Assembly: GCA_015039315.1 (NCBI GenBank) | Contig: WIDE01000009.1 | Coordinates: forward strand, 496,001 to 560,000 | Reading direction: 5' to 3' | From: Clavulina sp. PMI_390 | Taxonomy: Eukaryota > Basidiomycota > Agaricomycetes > Cantharellales > Hydnaceae | DNA length: 64,000 nt | Shown: in pieces, positions 47,792 to 62,156 of the stretch | Numbering within the stretch: position 1 is the stretch's first letter | Layout of the letters: each line of letters starts with the position of its first letter | Notes under the pieces: generated by a model | The model's input: the letters and a program-made list of their open reading frames with translations, nothing else | Told to the model about the DNA's origin: nothing | Database searches by the model: none | Position numbers and translations under genes: made by a program

Positions 47792-50700
47792 CTACCACTG
47801 TCGGGCATAGACGGGGGATTCGCGATATCCAGAACCCATCGAGCGATGTGAATGATGTGAATGGTGTGAGTGCACCGAACCTGCAACACTTGGTACATGG
47901 ACGGACGGTGGGGCGAGAGGCATGCCGCCACTATAGCCACTTGGGGGAAGGGGGGGAGGAATACCCAAATGAGCACTCACGGGGGGCGGTGCAATGTAGC
48001 GGACGGGCGGGGGAGGGGAGACGGATGGGGAGTATGAGCGATGCCTGCCATAGTATTCGCGGCTTCGGCTTCTTCTTCGATGAGGATAATGACCACGATG
48101 TCCATGCCCATGATCATAATCGTAATTGTAGTCGTCGTCATAATCATAATCATCGCGATAGCCTCCACGAGAGCGAGAGCGGGAGCGCCGATGGTATCGT
48201 GAAGGCGATCGGGAGCGTGATCTGCTGTACGAACGTGACACAGAACGCGGTCCACGGCTCAAGCGCCTGGCGATCGAGCGAGATCGAGACCGGCCCATGA
48301 TAGCTCCGACCAAACCACCTCGGCGTGGCGAAACGCTGCGGCGGAAGCCGCGAGCAATGGTTCCTACAATGCTTCGGCTCCGACTGCGACTATGACGGCG
48401 TCCACCTCTGCTTCGGCTACGGCTATACGAGCGGCTGTGCGAGCGCCCACGCCCGCGTCCGCGATCGCGATCACGACTGTCGTACGAGCTATCACTCGAG
48501 TACGAATCAGAGTCGGAATCGGAGTCGGAAGAATCGGAATCGGAGGATTCAGCTTCAAGAGCTGCCCGTCGCTGGGCCATGATCAACTGGGGGGCATTCT
48601 GGTATGGATAACGAGATCCACGACGGCGATACCAAGACATGGTCAGTAAGGTGGTGGGCGAAAGAGAGGCAGAGGCACAAGCCGCCAGGCTTATGTGCGC
48701 TGGCGTCTCACACGTGCACATCACTTGAAAAGCTCACCTTGAGGTGCTCGCGCATTGCTTCTGTCACCACTCCAAGGCCGATACTGGTGAAGTAGTTAAT
48801 GGAGAATCGTGTGTTCTTTGGGTTGTCCATGGGGAAAAGCTGGGTAAAGTGTTCTGCGAGCGATGGGTCCTTGAAGCGAGCTGCAAGCTTTGCAAGCCCC
48901 ATATCCTCGCTCATCTCTTGGAAGAGGATTTTCACGAAGATACGGCTACTTGATGTAGTATCATCTTCATTCATCTTGATGACCGATAAAACTGCCCAGG
49001 ACATGGAGTCCGATGCGAGGAGATGACCGAAGAATCGAGCAATGTTCCGTAGTCGGTTCGTTTCGTATCGGTGGATGGTGTCATAGTAGGTTGCGAACGC
49101 CTCCTCAAAGTTCTCGAACCATACGCGGTTCAGCTTGCAGAAGCGTTCTCCAATCAGACCGTAAAATTGCGAATACGACCTCTCCTGAGAGCAACATTCT
49201 ACGATCATGTTGCAAAGCTCGATCTAGAGATATCTCGTTAGTTGGATGTTATTAGTGAAGCGGACAATGAAGATGGAAGAATACCTCTTGCCCCTCCTGA
49301 ATGTTAACTTTCATCAGCTTGTGGACGGCTTCTTCGTATGTGAGGGAATTCATGATCGTCAAATAGATAACTCGTCGTAGATTGACGAGATTAGTCTCGG
49401 TACGATCTTGAATGCCTTCGATGCCAGCGACCTCTGCAAATGGACGGCAAGGTGAGGTGAAACATGGAACAGTGATAGAAAATGGTGGGGAACACGAACC
49501 ACCGCCTGCCTCATCGTCATCTTCATCTTCATCCCCATCATCGCTATCTCCAGAATCCTCTGCGTCATCATCCCCAAGAATTTCGGCCTTCATTTCCTTA
49601 TACTTCGCCTCATTCTCGAGGAAGTTGGGGTCGAATTTGAAAATGTCTGCCAAAGTCTTGAGTATCAGAGGGAAACGGGATAACTGAGGAAATGAACATA
49701 CTGAGGGTGTCTTGGCGATCCAAGCCTTCTTCATCAAGTGCCAATGGATGTGTGATCTGGTCCTCATCCTGCACAAGGTCAAGACCCTCCGAGAGGATCG
49801 GGTGATCCTTGAACTTTTCCTTGCGGATCTGGAAGAAGACTTCAACCATGTACTGCACACGATGCGAGATCTTGCCTTCTTGACGAAGAATATTGCGGAA
49901 TGAGTTGTACACTTCCTCCGCGGAGCTTTTGGCATTCTCGTCAAGGAATGCGCCCACTTCGCGAGCAAAACCCACAGCAACTTCAACACTATCATCGGTA
50001 GGGTTTTCAAGTAGATGAATAAGAATTTGAAGGGGAAGAACTTCATCAGCCACACGCTGGTTGACCAAGTGAGCGATGAACATTGAAGTTGCAACGCAGA
50101 CGGTCTTTGGGAGAGAGATAGCATTAGCACGAGAGGAAGTGTACTCCAGGGGAAATGTGATCAGCATACCTTGTCGTTTCGTTTTAAGGATCGTCGGAAC
50201 TGGATGATGAGTCGCGTGAGGATAAGTTCTCCGACTTGAGGGAGCTGGGAATTAACGATTGCCACAAGAGCAGCAAAGATGGGGGTATAGGGCAGGGAAG
50301 AAGATTGTGCCTTCATGACCGACTGGGCAAAGAGCCCGCGTCCACGGATGATATTCTCAGCGAACAGCTCCGGGATAACATTTTTGATGTTGGTAATGTT
50401 GACTCGATTGACAATACCCGTCAGACTTTTGCGGAGCGCATCCCACGACAGCCTCTGGTATTCTGTGCTAGCCTTATCTTCTGCAGCCGCAGCTTGCAGG
50501 GCACGAAGACGAGCTGGCGGCATGTACACACCACCAGACTTGCTGGAGACGAGCTTTTGGAATTCAGCCTTGGCATCAAATTCCGCATCACGCTTGACGG
50601 CGTCTTTGCCCTCCAGAGTCGTTTCTGCCATGCGGAGAGCGAGTTGACGCTCGCGCTCACGACGGCGGACGGGGTCTATGTCGGACACTCGAGGAGCATC

Positions 50701-50911
50701 GGAACCTCGGGAATCACGAGGCGGCGATGCGGAACGACGTCGGCGCGTAGGAGGAGGAGAGTTCCTAGGGCTTCGCGACCTAGATCTAAGCATGAAATAC
50801 TTGCATTAGCCTTCTCCAAAATGCTCAGTGGGCGATGCAGACGTACCTCTTCCGTTTTGAGCTGGGGCCGTCATGAGATACAGGCGGGGTCATAGCGACA
50901 TCAGCCGACAT
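47792..50911 (-). CDS. CWC22: Pre-mRNA-splicing factor CWC22
   Basis: Spliceosomal scaffold (NineTeen-related; in animals it recruits eIF4A3). ATG 50911 starts MSADVAMTPPVSHDGPSS, with a short RS stretch (RSRSRSPRNSPPPTRRRR). The MIF4G domain follows (SSKSGGVYMPPARLRALQ, SWDALRKSLTGIVNRVNITN, NIIRGRGLFAQSVMKAQ, AALVAIVNSQLPQVGELILT), then an acidic linker and the MA3 domain (RVIYLTIMNSLTYEEAVHKL, YSQFYGLIGERFCKLNRVWF, NPKNTRFSINYFTSIGLGVV). After EAMREHLK an intron of about 130 bases joins in phase 0 to NAPQLIMAQRRAALEAESSD, matching the human junction EHLKNTPKVIVAQ. The final exon is a long RS-rich tail with Tyr/Asp and His/Gly repeats, ending SPVYARQW. If not joined, that exon would look like a separate RS protein. 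Confidence 0.88.
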
Positions 50912-51489
50912 TTTGATGTTTGCTGAAAAGGAGGACGTTGAATAAAAGACGTCGTTCTGCCTCAATCTTTCTGACGAGCACCAGAGTCACGGCGGGACCT
51001 GGCAAGCCTGGGACAATAGGCGTCAATAGTCCCAGACAAAACACACAGAAAAAAAAAAGCGCAAGGGGGGACGGATTTGATTGAGTCCCATCTATCTACG
51101 ATCATGAGCGTCATGACAATACTAGTACAGGGTATAAGGGTAGTAGGAGACGCGACATTATGGTAATCGTGGACATAAGGGAAGACGAACTTCGTAGAAC
51201 AAACGAAGCACACCCAGAAAACGGAGGGAAGGGGGAAGGGGAAGAGGAGGGGAAGGATGGAATGAGGTACTGTCCCGCACCATCCCAGCAGCAAAGTAGA
51301 GACAGCGCAAGTTCTTCAGTGAAGAAGAACAAAGTATCGCACTATACTCCACAAACGACCAAGGAACCAAGCCCGTTGGCCAGAACCGCAGGAAATGAAA
51401 AGAAAACAGCGTCAAGAAAGGAGGGAGGAAGGGGAGGGAGATACGAAGATGAAACAGAAGGGAGAAATATGCCATGAAAGGGAAACAAC
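50912..51489. other. Intergenic, 578 bp
   Basis: CWC22 promoter and 3' flank of the PABP gene, with a G/A-rich stretch at about 51220-51260 and 51410-51440. No gene seen. Confidence 0.45.
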
Positions 51490-53926
<2,437 letters not shown>

Positions 53927-54426
53927 CTTTGCGAAGATTGTGGTAAAAAAAGGTGTTTGGCGTAGGAGAAGGGAGTTCTGTTTCTTTTGAAGGGTTAAAG
54001 GGCTTTCTTGAAGGGGACGCTTGGTGGTTTTCTTGGTCTCGACAACGGGCGTGAGACAAAGGTTTCCTTTTGACGGTTTTTTTTGGGAAGCGAAACGGGG
54101 AGGTCGTTACTGCTGGGAGATGGTTATATGGGTTGAGGGACGAGATGGGATTTTATGGGGTTTTCTGGGTTTTTTAAGAGGCTTGAGCTCGCTGGAGGTT
54201 GCGAGGACGGTTTTGAGATGATATTATCCTGAAGAGAAACGCTGGGCCCAAACAAACAGCCCTCTATATACCCAAACTCCCCTAATTTGAATTTTAACCA
54301 TCCCACAAAAGCAGAAGCCGTTATATAATATAAGGAAGGGCAATAATTATAGTTCAAAACATTCTGGAACGCTAAGAATTATTCGGATCTAATAATGTGA
54401 AAATAGGTATTCCTACTACCAGCCTA
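53927..54426. promoter_or_regulatory. PABP promoter and leader region
   Basis: The 500 bp upstream of PABP also carries the 3' flank of the SCAMP gene. On the PABP strand a TATATAGAGG element occurs at about 54261-54270, some 340 bp before the ATG. It is a candidate TATA box, or chance. Confidence 0.3.
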
Positions 54427-55909
54427 TCACCCTCGAGCAAAGTAAGATTTAGCGCCATGCTGTGCCAGTTCGCCTGGAACGAGATTTGTCGCGTTAGGAT
54501 GATAGAAGACCAGCGAAACCGTGCAGTAGAATCTGACCTTTTGCCTTTGTGAACGAATGCCCCTGCTCATTATGGTGGTTCCATACCTGTGGACGTATGG
54601 GTCAACAGATATGGTCGTATGCATGATACTCTCGTATTCGTGCTCACCATTCGGTAGTAGATGCCATTTCCAAGACCCTGGACCACCCATCCTGCACTAG
54701 CAAACGCCCCCAAAATGCCCGCGGCGAGGTGGCCCTGAGAGAACATTCCGATAGTCTGGATGAGGCCGGCGGATCCAGTAGAAGGAATGCCCAGAATCAT
54801 GTAGACGGAGAACAGAAGATGCCAGCCACAGAAGAAGAAATAAAGGTCTACAGCACGCGTTGAAAGCGGAGAGTTAGAGGCTAGCGACAAAGCAAGCAAT
54901 CCACAAGAATACTAACAGTAGTAAAGTGCTTGCTCCTGAAGCAGCGTGCGGAAAGGAACGTCTTATTTAGCGTTAGCATTTTCGGGGCAACAATTCGATC
55001 GCACCTTCATGTAACCGTTATATACGGGTCTGAAATGCCAGGGTTGGTGAGACTGAAACGGACGCATACAGCGACATCGGGCTCACCTGTACCACAATAA
55101 GAACGAAAGAATTCCAATCATAGGAATGTAGCTAGATATTATAAGTGCTGTCAGTATCAGAGTGAGGGACCAGCTTCTGCTAATGCGAACCCAATGCTGG
55201 CTCCTAGGTCTTTGCCTCCATCACTAAAAATGAAAATTGAGAATTGGCAATTAGAGAAGGGGGCCTTTTCCACGCGCTAGTTTTAGCGCACGTACCTCGA
55301 CCCTGCTACCAGAATGAAGATGCAAGCAATCATGTTGATAATAAGAGTACCGCCGAGGACGAGCCATAGTTGGTACAAGCGCATGATAACAGGACGTGAC
55401 GCCTCTGGAATCTCTGTATCGATATCATGGTATATCAAAGGGAAGACTAGTCCAACACGGCAGGTTCGTGCGCAGTAGAGTCATGTCGAAGCAAGCGTTA
55501 AGAAATGAATAGCAAAATGTTAGCTAGGGGGTGCTGTGACGCACTGCGCTCCTGCGTACTTTTGTACGCAGGGCGCTGACGCTTTGAGAGGAGAGACACA
55601 CATACAAGGTGGCCAGTTGTGCTTCCCCCCTGATCGCAAAGCATTCTCCCTAGCATTAAGCGACGCTTCACGGTCTCTGAGTTCGCGTTCTCGGCGTTCG
55701 AGGTCGGCATAGGGATTTGGCGGCTGTGTCGTTGGGTCGTCAAAAGGATTTTGGTCCAGCGAGTGCGTAGAAGCAAACGGATTCTCGGTGATCGGGTGGC
55801 CTATGTGCAGAATTTTAGATGTATAGAAACGCCAAAATTAGCCTCAAAATCTCCGTCTGTTGTAAAAGGAGCAGGTAATGGTTTAGTTGGGTATGGGATA
55901 CTAACTCAT
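54427..55909 (-). CDS. Secretory carrier-associated membrane protein (SCAMP)
   Basis: Four-span membrane protein of post-Golgi and endocytic recycling membranes. The coding region seems to start with a 4-nt exon (ATGA, 55906-55909) joined across a 105-nt intron to MSHPITENPFASTHSLDQNP. NPF motifs (ENPFAS, QNPFDD) that bind EH-domain proteins and a charged helix (YADLERRERELRDREASLNA) follow. Next comes the Cys/Trp-containing pre-membrane segment (KHNWPPC), then RLYQLWLVLGGTLIINMIAC, GYIPMIGILSFLLWYRPVYN, DLYFFFCGWHLLFSVYMILG and GHLAAGILGAFASAGWVVQG. The end is GIYYRMVWNHHNEQGHSFTK, then GELAQHGAKSYFARG, similar to the end of animal SCAMPs. Seven or more short introns are present. Confidence 0.87.
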
Positions 55910-57516
55910 AGCGTCGTCAGGTTACTGAGTAGTAGCAGGTTTCGTATTTTTGTCGTTATGTAAATGCCCTAGAGCAGTTTAGTGGTCGGAAGAGATTCGT
56001 GTGGAATCGTGCTGCAGCGAAGTCGAGGGAGCGCTGTCAGTTTGGCTGTATTTGGCTGAACCGCATCGCGTTGTCAAACAAGTACCATCTTTCTAGCAGA
56101 TGGATGGTGATAGATCTCGAACCTCTAAATGATGTGTGGAGCCAATGTTCTCCACTTGCTACTACCAAGCAGCCAGAATTGTGACACTCTTACCAAAGTT
56201 TTCGCGGCTTCGACATGACTTGACATTGAGGCATTTCTAGCTATGGAACGCCAGATTACGAAGCGACAGACTAGGCCTCCTGAAATCTCGTTGGATATTT
56301 GAGGCGCCCTGGCCACAGTAATGGACTTTGTCAGCTTGTCGTTTTGTTGCGCCGTTGCATCCCAAAGGATACACAGCCTGTCGTCTATCTAAACTTGACA
56401 ACACCTTTTGTGAAGAGCTAACGCTTGGAGTTGAAATTGTAACCTCCTGGTAGTTCTCTGCTATCATTTGGCATCTATTGTAAAAATTGCGTGAAACTAA
56501 TTCGAAACGTGGGGATCAAAGACATGCTCCCCTCGTTGCCGTGATCCCACAACATTTTGCCAATTCGTGGTATTTCAACATTGCTCGTCTCCACTGTCAA
56601 CTCTTCTGCTGCCTCTAAGAAACTAACCCCATGAACAGTGCATTGGAAAGTAGAGTAGCTCCATTGAGTCTAGTATGAGTCGACTTTCATGAATCATAAG
56701 GTTAGGTAACTGATCGTTCAGAATGAACATTCCATGCATCAGGATTTTCATAATCGTGAAGCAATCCAGAACATCGTAAGTTAAAGATGCGCCTGATAGC
56801 TACAGGTGATTCCACCCCAGCAGGTCGGAGTTTAGCCAGAGCGTGAGACACGTTCCCAGCCACCGGTCGCGGATCAGGATATCATCATCGAGGGAGCCAA
56901 AAAAAAAGAGACTAAATCAGATTGGCCAAAGAAGAACTTGCTCGATCATCGGCAGGAACCGTGGCACAAGCCCTGGCTAGCATGGTCGCAAGTGTGGGGC
57001 TCGCTCACCCCCAACGCCAAGGCACCGAGAGACGGGCCGAGAACCTGTGCAAGAGACAGACATTAGCAATTCATTCATTTGTTTTTGGGGTGTTTGATCG
57101 GAGCTTACATAATTCGGGTAAGCGATCGGCCAAAAAAACGATGCAGAGACACGTCGTGCTCAGCAGCCAGCTCGAGCATGGAGGCAAGGCTGCTGATCTT
57201 CAAGGCGAGGCAGAAAGATAATAGATAAGATGGCTGTTGCTCAACGGCAGGGTATGCGTTGTGATGCACGTGGAGGGGTCGCCAGGTTTCTCCCGGTCGG
57301 TTGCGACTCGTTCATCAATTCGCATGGGTTATTTGGACCCCTCCTGTCTTCCTTCTTCTTCCTCCCAACCACCACACCCTCCCCCTCTCCGCCCTCTTCG
57401 CCCCCCTTCGTCTGCCGTGACCGTCCCAGTCGACGTCTTTCTTTAAGCTTTAAGCACACAACACCCACTCGCTCGCTACAATCTTTTGTCTCCACCCCAT
57501 CAACTCATCATCAACC
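55910..57516. promoter_or_regulatory. Divergent intergenic region, 1.6 kb
   Basis: Lies between the start of SCAMP (-) and that of the secreted DPBB protein (+). No gene is supported. A strong pyrimidine tract at about 57340-57417, on the strand of the DPBB gene, is typical of highly expressed fungal promoters. Confidence 0.45.
57340..57417 (+). promoter_or_regulatory. CT-rich promoter tract of the DPBB gene
   Basis: Almost pure C/T with a few A/G, 100-180 bp before ATG 57517. Pyrimidine tracts just upstream of transcription starts are common in strongly expressed fungal genes. Confidence 0.45.
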
Positions 57517-58647
57517 ATGTTCGCCGCAATCATCTCCGCTCTTGCCCTCTCCGCCCTCGCTCCCAGCGTGGCTGCTGCTCCTTCGCATGGTGCTGTTCGC
57601 CCCCACGCGCACCGCTCCGTGGCCGCTCAAGTCCAGGAGCGCGGGTACGCTCAGGACTCGGATCTTCTTGAGCCCTATGCTACCTACGCCGAGCGCTACC
57701 AGCTCTTCGACTGCGAGGACAAGCACAACACTACCTTCTGGGATGGTCAGTAAAATTTTCCTTCCCCTGAATAGCAACGGATTGCCAAGCCCTCTCCTCT
57801 GACACATCGCTTCTTGGCGCATCGCCTTTGTTTTTTTTTCACGTCAACCCCCGTCTCCCCGCATGTAACCATCACGTAATCATTACAGGCTGCTGCCACC
57901 CTCTCCTCGCTGACGAGAGCGAGAGCAACCTTCCCGATTCTTGCTGGGCCAATGTCACCGATTGCTCCGAGACCACCTCCAGCGCTGTCCCCACCAGCAC
58001 CTCTGTTGCGATTACCACCACCGAGGTTAAGGTGAACACAGTCAAGCCTACTACCTCGGCAGAGCCCACCACCACCAAGGCCGAGCCTACCACGTCTACC
58101 CACAAGACCACTGCCCCTGCGACTACCACCACCTCGTCTGGCAGCGGTGGTTCGTGGCGCACTGGTGGTTTCGGTACTTACTTCTACCAGGAGGGTAATG
58201 CCGGGTGAGTAAACGGCAGAAGTGTTACCAGTCGAGGAGTCTTTGGGACTGATTCTCTACTCTTTGATAGCGCGTGCGGTAACAAGAACTCGGACAGCGC
58301 TAAGATCGTGGCTATTGACATTGCTTACTACGGCAACACCGGTGAAGTGTCGTCGTACTGCGGCAAGAAGGTCCGCATCGTCAACACCGATAACGGCAAG
58401 ACCGTCGATGCCGAGATCGCAGGTATGTCACCTTCATAGTATATCAATCACGCATAAACTCACCATGCCTTCTAGATGTCTGCCCTACTTGCAAGAACGA
58501 CAACTGTCTCGACATGAGCCTTGGGACATTCGAGGCTCTGTCCGAGTTGTCCGTTGGCATGGTAAGCTCAACCAGAAATGAATTTTTGCACACTCTCATC
58601 GTGATCTTCCCATCTAGTTCCCTATCAAGTACCAGCTGTTGGATTAG
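57517..58647 (+). CDS. Secreted double-psi beta-barrel (RlpA/expansin-like) protein
   Basis: ATG 57517 opens a signal peptide (MFAAIISALALSALAPSVAA, cleavage likely after AAA or AAP). A middle region rich in Thr/Ser/Pro (TKAEPTTSTHKTTAPATTTT) should be heavily O-glycosylated. The C-terminal domain is a DPBB fold: SWRTGGFGTYFYQEGNAG, then after an intron ACGNKNSDSAKIVAIDIAYY, EVSSYCGKKVRIVNTDNGKT, and VCPTCKNDNCLDMSLGTFEA with the conserved Asp after the Cys pair. The last exon is FPIKYQLLD. Introns use GT-AG. Proteins of this type are common, highly expressed fungal secreted proteins. Binding to cell-wall polysaccharide is expected, but no enzyme activity can be claimed. Confidence 0.88.
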
Positions 58648-60861
58648 ACCCACCACCCGGGCATTCCTCATCCTTCAATATCCTGTCTCTGTCTCTCCTC
58701 TGGCTCTCCTTTCTCTTGTTGACTGGCCGGCGCGTGTCGCTTCCCCTCAACCCATACCCTGTCTTGTTGATCCCCAGCCATACGATTTCTCCAAGTTACG
58801 TATGTTGACATACGTAATCCCTCAACTTCTTCGGGTGCATCGCATCTGAAGCCCTTTTACCAAATTTCGTATGCGATTGGCTTGGCATTTGTTTTCCTTT
58901 GTGCTTGATCTGTCGTACTTTTATTCTCTCCTTCTCTTGTTATGTCGCTCGTGCATTCACCATCATCCTCTCCGGCTCTCTTCACTCTTTTCCCTGCGTC
59001 GCATTTTCTCCATCGGACAACAATTCGATTAATACCCTGGTCGCAATTCCCCGGAAAAAAATGCTGCGGATCCCTTACTCCCCAAGAGAGTGCCAAGAGT
59101 GCTGCGGGGCTTGTTCTTTTCTTCTCCGGATGAATGGTTGTGCACCTGCCTCATCGCAGGCCGGCGGGAGGGTAGTCAAGGTGTTACAGTTTTCATTGCG
59201 CAGTCGCGTTTCTTTTTCTGCTCCATCATCATTTTTCATTTCCCTTTTTTCCTCCGTCCTATTCTGGAATGCATTCGGCCATTCTTTCTCTCTCTCTATT
59301 GTCGTATACTACCCCTGTGCTGGTTCCAATCAGGCTGTTGTGTCTTTTTACGTCCTGTCTCCTCATGATCAATGAAACTGTGTTTCATTCCCCTCCATAC
59401 TGNNNNNNNNNNNNNNNNNNNNNNNNNNNNNNNNNNNNNNNNNNNNNNNNNNNNNNNNNNNNNNNNNNNNNNNNNNNNNNNNNNNNNNNNNNNNNNNNNN
59501 NNNNNNNNNNNNNNNNNNNNNNNNNNNNNNNNNNNNNNNNNNNNNNNNNNNNNNNNNNNNNNNNNNNNNNNNNNNNNNNNNNNNNNNNNNNNNNNNNNNN
59601 NNNNNNNNNNNNNNNNNNNNNNNNNNNNNNNNNNNNNNNNNNNNNNNNNNNNNNNNNNNNNNNNNNNNNNNNNNNNNNNNNNNNNNNNNNNNNNNNNNNN
59701 NNNNNNNNNNNNNNNNNNNNNNNNNNNNNNNNNNNNNNNNNNNNNNNNNNNNNNNNNNNNNNNNNNNNNNNNNNNNNNNNNNNNNGTGTGTGTGCCATGT
59801 GTGTGTCCGGTTGGTAGGGAAGCAAGACGCGCAAAAGCGGTGGAGCGAGCGGCTAACACGGTTCCGTTTGTGTGGAGTCATCGCCTGTCAAGCTATTATT
59901 CCTCCTGGATGTACGTCAAACAATATCCGCCGGATTACCATGTCAATATCGCGATCCACGAACAAAGGTACGGACGACGAGGTGGAGCGAACGACAGGTC
60001 GCCGTCGGAGGATCGTATTGGGCAAACAAGGAACGGAACATTCGATCAAGTACCCAGTTCCGCGCGGGCCTTGCAGGGATAGACGGTCGGCGCCCATGTC
60101 TCTCAGGTCGCAAGTGAACTCCCCTTGTGTCGGGCGCGAGGAATCTTGTTTGTATGTTACGTCCAATGTTGGCTGCTGCGGAACGACCACGCCACACAAA
60201 ACGCGCCGGACGACCATGAATATGCGTAATTGAGAAATCGGAGGATTTACAGGGACAACGGCACGCTATTTCAAGCTTATTTTATTCATAGTTGATCAAT
60301 ATCAATCAGGAGCGGGTTCAGGGTGTTCCGGCATGACGTCGACCGACTCTGTCCAGCCCAGTCGTAAAGGGATGTGTCAAGGACCCTTGACGCCTGCCGC
60401 GACGGTCTGCCGAGTAGTTCATGGGCTGGGCACCTCCTGTCTGCCAAGTAAATTAGTAAATGCACCTTGGCAACGTTAATGGGACGTCGCCAGTAGATCA
60501 AGGTTTTTGGTCATCAATAGAGAAAATGTTCAGTTTTGGCACTGCCGAAGGCTCTGCAGGTCGACAGCACATTACAAGGACTGAACAGGAACAGAGTGAA
60601 CTAGGAAAGACGTAATAGGCTAGGTGGCGGCAACAGGTGCGTGGCCGGGCGCCAAGAGATCAGGCTGGGATTTATGGTTTTGACCCGCGCGTCCATGCCA
60701 GTCACAGGAAAAAAGAATTGAGGGCAAAACACCTCTGTGATCATGTCAAACCGCCATCACTGAAACATAATCATTCACTCAAATCTCCCAAGAGGCGGCC
60801 ACGGAGGGATACACGTTAACGGGCAGCGGCTGCGGACTTGATTGTGGACCCCCCAGCATTC
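58648..60861. other. Intergenic, 2.2 kb, includes an assembly gap
   Basis: 3' flank of the DPBB gene, pyrimidine-rich sequence (58860-59400), a run of N (59403-59785), and downstream unknown sequence up to the end of the phosphatase gene. No gene is supported, but one could be hidden by the gap. Confidence 0.45.
59403..59785. other. Assembly gap, 383 N
   Basis: All bases are N. The right edge opens with GTGTGTGTG, so a GT microsatellite may have broken the assembly. Confidence 0.99.
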
Positions 60862-61800
60862 TCACAGAGAAGCGCTGGGGAACACTGCCTTGAAGAAGGC
60901 GTTGGAGTATCGCACGCATTGTTCGTACGTAGTCTCGAAGCCACTCTGATAATAGGACGTAGTTAATATGCGGGTGGCCGTTACTGAGAGCCACAAGCGA
61001 ATCACTCACAATGCCTCCATAGTAGGGATCCTGGATCGGTTTGTTATCGTCAAACGAGCCGAAAAGCACCACTGTCAATTATTTGGCGCGGATTCATCAG
61101 CTGAATGTCACTAGCACAGGTCAATTATCAGCACACCTTTCGCCTTGGAATCAGCCGGCGCCATTCGCTTCAGATTGGCGAGGTTCTGAGTAGATAAACC
61201 CTTGAGTCCGCCCCTTTCTTGATGTCGAGAAGAACAGGACACAAGATGAACTGACCTGCTGATCTGACGCCATAATCCAATCGAATGTATCGAAGTCTTC
61301 AGTTGTCACTGCTCGGGCAAGATGATCGATGGGAACCCCATGCTAATACCCCATGAGCCGACGTTGTGAGCTGACATGGAAGAGCACATATGAGTTAGTC
61401 GGCGAACCTTTTTGCATGTAGCAGTGGTCCTAGGACGGGCGCGCGAAGTGACCACGATTCAATTGAAGACATCGCGGATTAGGCTGATCATAACTGACCT
61501 CTCATCTGGCTCCTCTCCAACGTGATATGCGGCAGTACCCTATTGTCCCTCAAATGAGGAATTTTCCAATGATCCAGAAAAGCTAGCTTACTGCGCTGTC
61601 AACGAATACATCCAAGCCTTTCTTTTTGGCTTCGTGCGCCATCACCGCATGACCCTGTGTCGATAACACATATGAATTTGCTGTTTATGGCGTAGAAGTG
61701 ACGCTAGCTTGGTAGATCGCAGATGCAGACTTGCCATCGGACTCCGGCAAATATTGCCGAGGCAGACAACGAGCACTCGGGTATTGGCGTTCGTAGACAT
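60862..61800 (-). CDS. LTP1: Low-molecular-weight protein tyrosine phosphatase
   Basis: Cytosolic phosphatase of the LTP1/Stp1/ACP1 family. ATG 61800: MSTNANTRVLVVCLGNICRS, containing the P-loop CLGNICR (C-x5-R) with the nucleophilic Cys. The chain then runs PM, GHAVMAHEAKKKGLDVFVDS, GTAAYHVGEEPDER, TTATCKKHGVPIDHLARAVT, FDTFDWIMASDQQNLANLKR and VVLFGSFDDNKPIQDPYYGG, with the catalytic Asp in DPYYGG, ending ETTYEQCVRYSNAFFKAVFP. It is cut into eight or so very small exons. The first intron (61655-61734) begins with GC, not GT. Family length is about 160 residues, as here. Confidence 0.92.
61655..61734 (-). other. GC-AG intron in the phosphatase gene
   Basis: Exon 1 ends at the ATG of RSPM and is followed directly by GCAAGTCTGC; the next exon begins after ATCGACACAG. 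Phase-0 joining gives RSPMGHAVMAHEAKKKG, in line with the family. No GT donor nearby gives an open frame with a conserved junction. Confidence 0.65.
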
Positions 61801-62156
61801 TGGAGATGGGTACAACTATCGCAGATAGCACTCAGATGCAGCTCAAAGTAAGCTTGAACAACAGCCTCACGATATGGGTAAAGCACCCAAGCAGTCAAGT
61901 CTAGTGGGATCGTCAAGTTGAAGATATCGCGGAGTCGGCGCAAATAACACCAAAGTACCTCCACATTCATCATGCCGCCAAAATCAGTTTGTGTGGACAC
62001 AAGAAGCAGAGCATTAATATTTAAGAGCAGAGGAGGCCACTAAGGAGAGTTGTAAATAGCAGTCTATCGGGAGGAGAGGCGGCTTCTTGCATTCCAGAAA
62101 ATCTAAATTCCTACTACTAGCACTAACCTCTATTACATCCTAGCAACGAAATTTAA

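Noticed and set aside
47792..48724. Independent RS-domain protein gene
   Set aside because: Residues from NAPQLIMAQ fit the continuation of CWC22 after EHLK in phase 0, with a good donor and acceptor. It is treated as the last CWC22 exon.
59790..60233. Overlapping open frames on both strands right of the gap
   Set aside because: Composition is random-like and no family motif is present. They are likely chance frames in GC-rich sequence.
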